Origin: Actinomycetota bacterium
Lineage (GTDB): Bacteria; Actinomycetota; Thermoleophilia; Solirubrobacterales; Solirubrobacteraceae
Assembly (NCBI GenBank): GCA_019348435.1
Contig: JAHWJM010000048.1
Coordinates: forward strand, 1 to 10,857
DNA: 10,857 nucleotides
Reading direction: 5' to 3'
Positions 5,682-10,857 of the stretch are shown piece after piece. The notes below the pieces were generated by a model that saw nothing but the letters and a program-made list of their open reading frames with translations, did no database searches and was not told where the DNA came from. The position numbers were made by a program, and so were the translations under genes. Position 1 is the stretch's first letter, and every line of letters starts with the position of its first letter.

Positions 5682-6433
5682 GCGAGCAGTCGCCCGCGCA
5701 GCTCCGTCCACAGCGCCCCGTACGCCTGCGCCGCGCGGCCGCGCTCGGCGAACTGCGCGAGCGCGCGCCGTTGCGACCCCATCCGTTCGACGTCGCTCGC
5801 CGCCGGGATCGTCGTGCGCAGCACCCCGCGGTCGCCCGCCAGCTCCTGGACGACGCTGCGGTGCAACGCCTTGCGCCCGTCGACCATCGAGAAGAACGCA
5901 ACGATCCGCGGGCGCGGCTTCGGGACGCTCTTGGCCACGAACGCGCGCAGCTGGTCGTACGTACGCAGCGACAGCGGCGTCGGGATGAGCGGCACGAGCA
6001 GCACGTCGGCGGCCGCGAACACGTTCTCGGACGCGAGCGAGATCGCCGGCGCGCAATCGAGGAACGCGTAGTCGTACTCGCCGCCGAGCGGGGCGAGGAC
6101 ACGTGCGAGCCCTTGCGTGGGGCGCTTCGTCGCGTCGAGCGCGAGGTCCATCTTCCGGTAGGAGAAGTCGGCCGGCAGAAGGTCCAGGCGAGGGTGGTCT
6201 GATCCCTTCAGCAGCGACGCGGGATCGCGTTTGCCGCGGACGAGCTTCGCGCCGCCGCCGCGCACCTTCGGCCTGACGCGCAGCAGATAGCTCGCGGCGC
6301 CCTGCGGATCGAGGTCCCACAGCAGCACGCGCGCGCCCTCCTCGGCGGCCGTCCAGGCGAGGTTCACCGCGGCCGACGTCTTGCCGACGCCGCCCTTGAT
6401 GTTGTACAGCGCGACCGTGGTGGCCATCGTCAC
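5678..6433 (-). CDS. ParA/MinD-superfamily ATPase paired with a CHAD protein
   Basis: 251 residues. The deviant Walker A NIKGGVGKTS (11-20) has the signature lysine K13 and catalytic K18. Walker A' is WDLDPQG (39-45, D40 and D42) and Walker B is YAFLDCAP (122-129, D126). All ATPase motifs are intact, so it should cycle between monomer and DNA-bound dimer like ParA, McdA and related positioning ATPases. There is no ParB gene or parS-like repeat nearby, which argues against plasmid or chromosome partition. It overlaps the upstream CYTH-like/CHAD gene through GTGA (6430-6433); an ATG two codons later is an equally good start. The coupling suggests the CHAD protein is the adaptor or cargo marker. 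The stop is shared in a CTAG with the convergent TetR gene. Confidence 0.9.
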   Translation of the reverse strand: MTMATTVALYNIKGGVGKTSAAVNLAWTAAEEGARVLLWDLDPQGAASYLLRVRPKVRGGGAKLVRGKRDPASLLKGSDHPRLDLLPADFSYRKMDLALDATKRPTQGLARVLAPLGGEYDYAFLDCAPAISLASENVFAAADVLLVPLIPTPLSLRTYDQLRAFVAKSVPKPRPRIVAFFSMVDGRKALHRSVVQELAGDRGVLRTTIPAASDVERMGSQRRALAQFAERGRAAQAYGALWTELRGRLLA

Positions 6434-7980
6434 CCGAAGATCTGCCTGACGAGCCTGCGCTGCGGCTTGGCTGCGAACTGCGCGAACCGCTCCGCGAACT
6501 GCTCGCGCGCCTGCGCCTGCTCCTCGCTGAGGCGCTGGACGAGCACGCCCATCGTCATCAGCGCCGCGGCGCCGCCCTCCAGCGCGGCGATCTCGTCGCC
6601 GAGCGCGCGCAACGCGTCGGCCTGCACCTCGCGATCCTGGAAGCGGCCAAGCACGTCCTGCAGGCCCTTCAGCGTCGCAACCATCGGCTTGATCACCTCC
6701 GCGGGATAGATCGAGGCGAAGAACTCGAGCAGGTAGCGCAGCTCCTTGCCCTTCTTGCGCAGGTCGTGCAGTGCCTCGGCCGGGCTGTCGGCCTCGATCG
6801 CGCGGCCCATCCTCACCATCCGGCGGTAGACCTTGCCGATCCGCTCGCCGGCGACGTCGCTGATCGGCCGCGCCGCGTCGGGACGTTCGTCCTCCGCGGA
6901 GGCGACGAGCGCGTCGAGGAAGTCGCGCCAGTTGTCCAGCAGCGTGCGCGTGCGCGCCGAGCGCAGCCCGCGCACCATCGTCGCGCGCTCCGCGGCGAGC
7001 CGCTGCTCGAGCAGCGCGCGCAGCGGCGCGACGCTCGCTGCCGTCTGCGCCGGCAGCGTCGCGACGAGGTCGGGAAAATCGAGCAGCTGGACGTCGAGGT
7101 CGCGCGTCGGCCCCGTCAGGATCTGCAGCTCGCGAAATTCGGCGCGAAAGACCCGCAGCGGCTCCGGTGGGAAAACGCCGCGCAGCTCGCGCTGCAGCGC
7201 GCGCGAGCGGCGCACCGCGACGCGCAGGTCGTGCAGGTACTCCGTATCCGCCCCCGTCAGCGTGCCGGGCAGGTTGGCCTCGATGATCTCGAGCAGCCGG
7301 CGCAGCACCGCAACAGCGGCGGCGTCGGCGCGCATGTCGGGCGTCAGCGCCACGCGCAGCTTCGACGACGTCCCGCCGACCGCGCGGCCGGCCGCCGCGA
7401 CGGCCTCGTCGTGCAGCGGTTGCGCCACGGGCTGCAGATCGAGATCGCCCGTCAGCAGCGCGAGCACCCGCTCGTAGTCGGCGTCGTAACCGCGCACGCC
7501 CGCGACGTTCAGGCGCGCGCGCAGCGCGATCTTCTCTCCCTCGGCCGGAAGGACGGTCGGCTCTTCGGCGTGCAGGCGCACGACGATCTTGCCGAGATCG
7601 TCGAGCACGTTGACCGGCAGCAGGCGGCTGCGGACCCGCACGGTCGGCTCGAGGACGCGCATCTCGACGATCGGCTCGAGCCGTTCGCGCAGCGCTCCGG
7701 GCGGCAGATCGACGGCCGCGACGCGACGCAGGCCGCGCGGGAGATCGGCGGCCGCGTGCTCGGCGTAGGTCTGCGCGTCGGTCAGCGCCAGGCGGCTGCC
7801 GGTGTCGACGAGCGCGAGGCCAGCGGCGTGCAGCCTCCCGTCGAAGGTGTCCCAGAAGGTGCGGTCCGTGCGTTGCGCGCGCTGGGTGACGACCGCGAGG
7901 TGCTCGGCGAGGCGCTCGGCTGCGGTCGAGGCATCGACGCCGCCGGGCAGCAGCAGCTCGGTCCGCGGCGCCGTGTTCAC
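6430..7980 (-). CDS. CYTH-like/CHAD domain protein, probable polyphosphate-binding
   Basis: 516 residues from GTG at 7980. Residues ~5-205 resemble a CYTH (triphosphate tunnel) domain, with the FWDTFDGRLHAAGLAL segment (42-57). The ExExK catalytic motif is degenerate: the aligned stretch is RTELL (6-10), so the first glutamate and the lysine are lost and activity is unlikely. Residues ~215-500 are a CHAD domain with its conserved basic and histidine motifs: LHDLRVAVRRSR (249-260), GPTRDLDV (290-297), LHDLRKKGKELRY (404-416) and LQDVLGRFQD (440-449). CHAD domains bind inorganic polyphosphate through these surfaces and are found on polyphosphate granules. The stop overlaps the ParA start. No Shine-Dalgarno is evident; CAGACT seven bases before GTG is a weak TANNNT variant. 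Expected location is cytoplasmic, on granules. Confidence 0.9.
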   Translation of the reverse strand: MNTAPRTELLLPGGVDASTAAERLAEHLAVVTQRAQRTDRTFWDTFDGRLHAAGLALVDTGSRLALTDAQTYAEHAAADLPRGLRRVAAVDLPPGALRERLEPIVEMRVLEPTVRVRSRLLPVNVLDDLGKIVVRLHAEEPTVLPAEGEKIALRARLNVAGVRGYDADYERVLALLTGDLDLQPVAQPLHDEAVAAAGRAVGGTSSKLRVALTPDMRADAAAVAVLRRLLEIIEANLPGTLTGADTEYLHDLRVAVRRSRALQRELRGVFPPEPLRVFRAEFRELQILTGPTRDLDVQLLDFPDLVATLPAQTAASVAPLRALLEQRLAAERATMVRGLRSARTRTLLDNWRDFLDALVASAEDERPDAARPISDVAGERIGKVYRRMVRMGRAIEADSPAEALHDLRKKGKELRYLLEFFASIYPAEVIKPMVATLKGLQDVLGRFQDREVQADALRALGDEIAALEGGAAALMTMGVLVQRLSEEQAQAREQFAERFAQFAAKPQRRLVRQIFG

Positions 7981-8029
7981 GTCGCGCAGTCTGCCAGCGC
8001 GCCGCGAGCGCGGCGCACCGGCAGGCCGC

Positions 8030-8245
8030 TCAGGTATCTCCGCGCGTGATCTCCTCGGGGCCGCCGGCGCGGCGCTCGGCCTCCTCGCGTCCCGGGTGGT
8101 CGAGGGGCAGGTCGTGCGCGCTGATCTCGTCGTGCGCCTCGGGCGTGTCGCCCAGCGGGGTCTCGTCGTCGGGCGTCACGGGCCCGAGCGGCTCACTGGA
8201 CTCCTGGTCGTGGGGCGGGGGGTCGTGTGTCTCGTCGTCGTGCAT
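8030..8245 (-). CDS. Small acidic hypothetical protein (HDEIS-HDLP motif)
   Basis: 71 residues, rich in Asp, Glu, His and Pro, with no hydrophobic core, cysteine or membrane segment, so it is probably disordered. Residues 38-53 (HDEISAHDLPLDHPGR) are compact and motif-like. I recall similar DEIS-HDLP-HPGR motifs in small acidic proteins of other bacteria, but I cannot verify this here and no function is known to me. The ATG at 8245 follows the upstream gene's TAG by six bases (CGGAGG), so the ribosome binding sequence abuts the start codon; restart by the terminating ribosome is the likely mode of translation. Despite its low complexity, the coupling and the strong G/C third-position bias support a real gene. 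Confidence 0.65.
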   Translation of the reverse strand: MHDDETHDPPPHDQESSEPLGPVTPDDETPLGDTPEAHDEISAHDLPLDHPGREEAERRAGGPEEITRGDT

Positions 8246-8251
8246 CCTCCG

Positions 8252-8485
8252 CTACGAGGAAAGCCGCGCCCGGAGGAGCTTCTTGCCCTCTTCGGCGCCC
8301 TTGCGGCTCTCGCCCTGCGCCTTGCGAAACAGCGTCGCGAGCTCCTCGTCGCCGGCCCTCTCGGCATCCTGGATGTAGGTCTCCATCCGCAGCACGTTGT
8401 CGAGGCACGACTCCGTGAACCAGATGATGTTGTAGTCCTTGTCCTTCGTTCCGGTGACCTGGCCGGTCTCGGTCTGCGTGCTCAT
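8252..8485 (-). CDS. Small helical hypothetical protein, possibly ferritin-like
   Basis: 77 residues from the ATG at 8485. After a polar leader (1-17), the segment DYNIIWFTESCLDNVLRMETYIQDAE (17-42) and the helix DEELATLFRKAQGESRKGAEEGKKLL (46-71) make a likely helical hairpin. The spacing of E35, Y37 and E42, plus the GDEELA..FRK pattern, recalls very small ferritin-like proteins, but I do not see a full metal site, so this is only a suggestion. The start is decided by GAGGAGG (8494-8500) eight bases upstream; the frame opens three codons earlier at a GTG that overlaps that site. It is followed after six bases by the small acidic gene, forming a two-gene unit. Confidence 0.72.
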   Translation of the reverse strand: MSTQTETGQVTGTKDKDYNIIWFTESCLDNVLRMETYIQDAERAGDEELATLFRKAQGESRKGAEEGKKLLRARLSS

Positions 8486-8493
8486 CAGCAGCA

Positions 8494-8500
8494 CCTCCTC
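8494..8500 (-). promoter_or_regulatory. Strong Shine-Dalgarno for the 77-residue gene
   Basis: GAGGAGG on the minus strand, with an 8-nt spacer to the ATG at 8485. It rules out the GTG at 8494, which lies inside it. Confidence 0.75.
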
Positions 8501-8623
8501 GATGGTGGATAGGGCTCGTCACCTGTTACCCGCCGCCTGCCGGGCCATCCCCCGGATTGCGGCGCCGCGGCGGCCGTCGATCGCCGCCGGCCGGCCGCTT
8601 CGGCGAGCGGTCCGAGATACGGC

Positions 8624-8652
8624 GTTGACGTCGGCCGGATGCGGGGTAATCG
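8624..8652 (+). promoter_or_regulatory. Possible promoter of the SDR gene
   Basis: In the 221-nt divergent gap (8486-8706), TTGACG (8625-8630) is separated by 16 nt from TAATCG (8647-8652). The same stretch can be read as GTTG-N16-GGGTAA, close to actinobacterial SigB/SigF-type promoters. A GGGTAA also occurs facing the other way (8526-8531, minus strand) upstream of the small gene pair. The rest of the gap is GC-rich and shows no gene. Confidence 0.3.
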
Positions 8653-8706
8653 CGAGGCCGTGGCACCCGCTCCGCTCGCTCCCCCCCGCCCGCTGCGCGC
8701 CATCTG

Positions 8707-9762
8707 ATGCGCGTCGCCGTCGTCGGCGCCACCGGTAACTTCGGGACCAGCCTGCTGCGCGCGCTCGGCGACGACGGTTCGATCGAGGAGATCGTGGGCA
8801 TCGCGCGGCGCCGGCCGCAGCTCTCCTTCCCGCGCACGACCTGGCTCTGCGCGGACATCGTCACCGACGACCTCGTGGGCGCGTTTCGCAACGTCGACGC
8901 CGTCGTCCACCTCGCGTGGCTGATCCAGCCTTCGCGCGATCGCCGGGTGACCCGCAGCGTCAACGTCGACGGCTCGCGGCGTGTGTTCGAGGCCGCGGCC
9001 GCGGCGGGCGTCGGCGCGATCGTCTACGCGTCCTCGGTCGGCGCCTACTCCCCTGGACCGAAGGATCGCCACGTCGACGAGAGCTGGCCGACGGACGGCA
9101 TCCCGACCTCGTTCTACTCGCGCGACAAGTCCGACGTCGAGGCGATCCTCGACGGCTTCGAGGCGGCGCATCCGGACATCCGCGTCGTGCGCCTGCGGCC
9201 CGGCCTGATCTTCAAGGGCGAGGCTGCGTCCGGCATCCGGCGGCTGTTCGCGGGGCCGCTGCTGCCGACTGCGCTGCTGCGCCGGCGGCTGATCCCGATC
9301 GTGCCCGCGATCGACCGGCTGCGCTTCCAGGCCGTGCATTCCTTCGACGTCGGCGAGGCCTACCACCTGGCGCTGACGCGCGACGTGCGCGGTGCGTTCA
9401 ACGTCGCCGCCGAGCCCGTGCTCGACCCGCCCGAGCTGGCCCGGCTGCTCGAGGCGCGCCCGGTCGCGGTGCCCCCGCGCGCGCTGCGGATGGCGGTCGA
9501 CGCCGCGTGGAAGCTGCGCCTGCAGCCGACGCCCCCGGGATGGCTGGACCTCGCGCTCGGCGTGCCGCTGATGGACACGACACGCGCGCGCGAGGAGCTC
9601 GGCTGGACGCCTGCCCACACCGCCGGCGAGGCGCTGCTCGAGCTGATCGACGGGATGCGCCGCGGCGAGGGGCTTGACACCGCCCCCCTGGAGCCCGGCG
9701 GCGCCGGGCTGCTGCGCGTGCGCGAGTTCCTGACGGGCGTCGGCGCGCGTTCGCGCGGCTGA
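8707..9762 (+). CDS. NAD-dependent epimerase/dehydratase family protein (extended SDR)
   Basis: 351 residues. Residues 3-13 (VAVVGATGNFG) give the N-terminal Rossmann strand and an extended-SDR nucleotide loop GATGNFG. AVVHLAW (65-71) is the strand equivalent to the family's NNAG region, and VYASSVGAYS (106-115) supplies the catalytic serine. Y137-SRD-K141 is the YxxxK dyad, and LRPGLIF (163-169) is the conserved substrate-domain entry. The C-terminal part (~170-350) is variable and includes FNVAAE (231-236) and LGWTP (298-302), common in NAD-dependent epimerases. It is catalytically complete, but the substrate (nucleotide sugar, steroid-like or other) cannot be told. The ATG at 8707 has no clear Shine-Dalgarno. 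The gene ends three nt from the stop of the convergent small gene, with no room for a terminator. Confidence 0.88.
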   Translation: MRVAVVGATGNFGTSLLRALGDDGSIEEIVGIARRRPQLSFPRTTWLCADIVTDDLVGAFRNVDAVVHLAWLIQPSRDRRVTRSVNVDGSRRVFEAAAAAGVGAIVYASSVGAYSPGPKDRHVDESWPTDGIPTSFYSRDKSDVEAILDGFEAAHPDIRVVRLRPGLIFKGEAASGIRRLFAGPLLPTALLRRRLIPIVPAIDRLRFQAVHSFDVGEAYHLALTRDVRGAFNVAAEPVLDPPELARLLEARPVAVPPRALRMAVDAAWKLRLQPTPPGWLDLALGVPLMDTTRAREELGWTPAHTAGEALLELIDGMRRGEGLDTAPLEPGGAGLLRVREFLTGVGARSRG

Positions 9763-9765
9763 CGG

Positions 9766-9996
9766 TCACTTCTTCTCAGACATCACGACCTTGTCGCGGC
9801 GCACGACCTTGATCGTGCTCTCGGCCCCCTCGCCCCGCAGCAGCGCGGCGAGCTGCTGGTCGTCGAGCTCGGCGAGCCACTCGTCGCACCCGAACGGCTC
9901 GAGCGACTCGTCCTGCGTGCCGGTCGTCGACGTGCACGGCGGGGTCCTAAACTGGACGGATGGCGTTCCAGCGCGGAACCGACGGCTCCGATGCAC
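9766..9996 (-). CDS. Small hypothetical protein, start uncertain
   Basis: The open frame is 76 residues from a GTG at 9996. The C-terminal ~48 codons have nearly all G/C third positions and encode an acidic, folded-looking sequence with FGCDEWLAELDDQQLAALLRG and a basic tail ending in SEKK. The first ~16 codons have about six A/T third positions and overlap the 5' end and promoter of the divergent zinc-ribbon gene, so the true start is probably downstream, around 9930-9945. No ATG, GTG or TTG is in frame there; a GTG at 9937 is out of frame. A non-standard start or a sequencing frameshift would explain this. I recognise no family. The convergent SDR gene ends three nt away. Confidence 0.5.
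   Translation of the reverse strand: MHRSRRFRAGTPSVQFRTPPCTSTTGTQDESLEPFGCDEWLAELDDQQLAALLRGEGAESTIKVVRRDKVVMSEKK
9948..9953 (+). promoter_or_regulatory. -10 box (TAAACT) for leaderless zinc-ribbon mRNA
   Basis: TAAACT is a good TANNNT match, followed by exactly six bases before the ATG at 9960, so the predicted transcription start is the A of the start codon. No Shine-Dalgarno precedes the ATG. Confidence 0.5.
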
Positions 9997-10286
9997 CTCG
10001 CGCGCAGCCGATCACCGCGCGCGCGGCCGCGCACGAGGAGCGTCATGCCTCACGCCCCTGGCGGCTGGGCCCCGCGACGCTCGCCTGCCCGCGCTGCGAC
10101 GCTCCTGTCGCCCTGGGCGGCCGCGCCGTGAGGTTCTCTGAGCACCTGGATTGCCCATTCTGCCGCCACACCGGACCTCTGCGCGAGTTCGTCTCCCTCG
10201 CGGTGCCCTCCCGCCCCGCGCGCATCGAGATCCGGATGATCGCCGGTGCGCGCCGCAGCGGTTGCAAGTCGCGCCCGGCGGCCTAG
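9960..10286 (+). CDS. Zinc-ribbon protein of unknown function
   Basis: 108 residues. The central part has two CxxC knuckles, CPRC (43-46) and CPFC (65-68), 18 residues apart in the pattern LACPRCDAPVALGG...DCPFCRHTGPLREFVSL, which should bind one zinc ion as a zinc ribbon. A polar N-terminal ~35 residues and a basic C-terminus (RPARIEIRM...RRSGCKSRPAA) flank it. Such domains commonly bind nucleic acids or serve as protein contacts; nothing here tells which. It is preceded by a leaderless-type -10 box and lies 65 nt upstream of the Hsp20 gene on the same strand, so the two may be co-transcribed. The N-terminal half is low in complexity, but two intact knuckles argue against a chance frame. Confidence 0.72.
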   Translation: MAFQRGTDGSDAPRAQPITARAAAHEERHASRPWRLGPATLACPRCDAPVALGGRAVRFSEHLDCPFCRHTGPLREFVSLAVPSRPARIEIRMIAGARRSGCKSRPAA

Positions 10287-10289
10287 TCA
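10262..10289 (+). promoter_or_regulatory. Possible promoter of hsp20
   Basis: TTGCAA (10262-10267) and TAGTCA (10284-10289) are spaced by 16 nt, at the end of the zinc-ribbon gene. The -10 match is weak. No CIRCE-like or HAIR-like (HspR) inverted repeat was seen between here and the gene. Confidence 0.25.
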
Positions 10290-10302
10290 GCAGAACATAT
10301 GG

Positions 10303-10317
10303 GCCAGCGCGTCTGGC
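10303..10317 (+). repeat. Short inverted repeat in the hsp20 leader
   Basis: GCCAG (10303-10307) and CTGGC (10313-10317) can form a 5-bp stem with a CGCGT loop. An alternative outer pair, GTCAGC (10286-10291) with GCTGAC (10316-10321), competes with it. It may be an operator or a leader hairpin; its function is unknown. Confidence 0.3.
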
Positions 10318-10338
10318 TGACGGTTCAGAACTTCGAGG

Positions 10339-10368
10339 AAAGGAGTGAACGATGGCACTGCCGCTCCT
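10339..10368 (+). promoter_or_regulatory. hsp20 Shine-Dalgarno within a possible thermosensor hairpin
   Basis: AAAGGAG (10339-10345) lies six bases before the ATG at 10352 and is a strong ribosome binding site. In RNA, AGGAGUG (10341-10347) can pair with CGCUCCU (10362-10368) through seven pairs, one of them G-U, leaving a 14-nt loop that carries the start codon. Heat melting of such a stem would expose the site. Confidence 0.4.
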
Positions 10369-10846
10369 GCGCCGAAGCGATGATGACGCCCGCGCCCGTC
10401 CGGCACCGGGCGCGCCCGCCGGCTGGGACCCGCGACGCGAGCTCGAAGAGCTGCGCGACCGGCTCGACCGCCTCATGGACTCGCTCTGGCAGCCGGGTGA
10501 CGAGACACTCGGCAGCGTGCTCGGGTGGGCGCCCGCCGTCGACGTCGAGGAGGCCGACGACGCCTGGGTCGTCGAGGCCGAGCTTCCCGGCATCAAGGAG
10601 AAGGACATCAGCATCGAGCTGCACGGGACCGAGCTGAGCATCAGCGGTGATATCGAGGAGCGCAAGCGCCGCGGCATCCTGCGCCGCTCGTCGCGGCGCG
10701 TCGGCCGCTTCGACTACCGGGTCAACCTCCCCGGCATCAGCGACACCGAAGAGGTGCGGGCGACGCTCGACCAGGGCGTCCTGACGGTGCACGTCCCGAA
10801 GCCCGAGCACGCCAAGCGCCGCCGCATCCAGATCCAGAAGGGCTGA
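10352..10846 (+). CDS. Hsp20 / alpha-crystallin family small heat-shock protein
   Basis: 164 residues. A disordered N-terminus with a charged helix (ELEELRDRLDRLMDSL, 30-45) leads to the alpha-crystallin domain at ~59-150. This includes VDVEEADDAWVVEAELPG (63-80), the ELSISGDI strand (94-101), FDYRVNLPG (120-128) and the domain end ATLDQGVLTVHVPK (137-150), the family's A-x(n)-GVLTVxxPK signature. The tail RRIQIQKG carries an I-x-I motif (I159, I161), used for oligomer docking. It should form ATP-independent oligomers that hold unfolding proteins. Length and order are normal for the family, and the whole gene is in the window. The start is set by a strong Shine-Dalgarno. The zinc-ribbon gene upstream may share its transcript. 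Confidence 0.93.
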   Translation: MALPLLRRSDDDARARPAPGAPAGWDPRRELEELRDRLDRLMDSLWQPGDETLGSVLGWAPAVDVEEADDAWVVEAELPGIKEKDISIELHGTELSISGDIEERKRRGILRRSSRRVGRFDYRVNLPGISDTEEVRATLDQGVLTVHVPKPEHAKRRRIQIQKG

Positions 10847-10857
10847 TCGGCCTGGTG

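Noticed and set aside
5022..6320. 432-codon open frame on the minus strand across TetR and ParA
   Set aside because: It is antisense to the TetR gene and out of frame with ParA on the same strand. Both have intact family motifs, while this product is Arg-rich and shapeless.
5678..6433. Chromosome or plasmid partition locus (parABS)
   Set aside because: There is a ParA but no ParB-like gene and no repeated parS-type palindromes. The coupled partner is a CHAD protein.
6766..8049. 427-codon open frame on the plus strand opposite the CHAD gene
   Set aside because: The CHAD motifs on the minus strand account for this region; the plus frame encodes an Arg/Gln-rich shadow.
8485..9618. 377-codon open frame on the minus strand opposite the SDR gene
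   Set aside because: The SDR motifs (GATGNFG, YxxxK) on the plus strand are convincing, and this frame would also cover the strong ribosome site of the 77-residue gene.
10287..10351. CIRCE or HspR (HAIR) operator upstream of hsp20
   Set aside because: I looked for TTAGCACTC-N9-GAGTGCTAA and CTTGAGT-N7-ACTCAAG forms and found neither; only a short GCCAG/CTGGC repeat is present.

Overview
The window is very GC-rich bacterial DNA with strong G/C preference at third codon positions, GTG and TTG starts, and several genes whose start codon sits 6-7 nt after a TANNNT box with no Shine-Dalgarno. Together with the protein types (an RpoD-like group 2 sigma factor, TadE-like pseudopilins, a CHAD/ParA pair), this points to an actinobacterium. 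Order Solirubrobacterales (Thermoleophilia) is my best guess, from memory of similar proteins and not from a search. The left edge is a contig end: the first ~56 bases look like degraded Illumina adapter joined to genomic DNA, not chromosome.

Layout. (1) 57-383, minus: the N-terminal part of a TrkA-N/RCK NAD-binding protein, cut by the contig end. A 44-bp near-perfect palindrome (442-485) lies upstream of it. (2) 580-2987, minus: four tightly coupled genes, two TadE-like pseudopilins, a Rossmann/P-loop-like protein of unknown function, and a TadG-like membrane anchor fused to a VanY-type (M15) D,D-carboxypeptidase. No Tad motor genes are present in the window. (3) 3079-5028, minus: a four-TM membrane protein, a stand-alone FTCD_C cyclodeaminase-like protein, and an RpoD-like sigma factor. 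(4) 5085-5681, plus: a TetR regulator divergent from the sigma gene, with a palindromic candidate operator between them. (5) 5678-7980, minus: a ParA-family ATPase overlapping a CYTH-like/CHAD protein. (6) 8030-8485, minus: two small proteins, one acidic and one helical. (7) 8707-9762, plus: an extended SDR (epimerase/dehydratase type). (8) 9766-9996, minus: a small ORF with an uncertain start. (9) 9960-10846, plus: a zinc-ribbon protein and an Hsp20 small heat-shock protein.

How the genes may work together. The pseudopilin set probably assembles an envelope-associated fibre or complex, with the M15 domain trimming peptidoglycan locally. The TetR protein probably controls itself and may repress the sigma gene. 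The most interesting pairing is ParA with CHAD. CHAD domains bind polyphosphate and ParA/McdA-type ATPases position cargo on the nucleoid, so the overlapping genes suggest a polyphosphate-granule positioning system. That is a hypothesis only. No tRNA, rRNA, CRISPR array or insertion sequence was seen, and no gene-free stretch exceeds 300 bases; the longest is 8486-8706.
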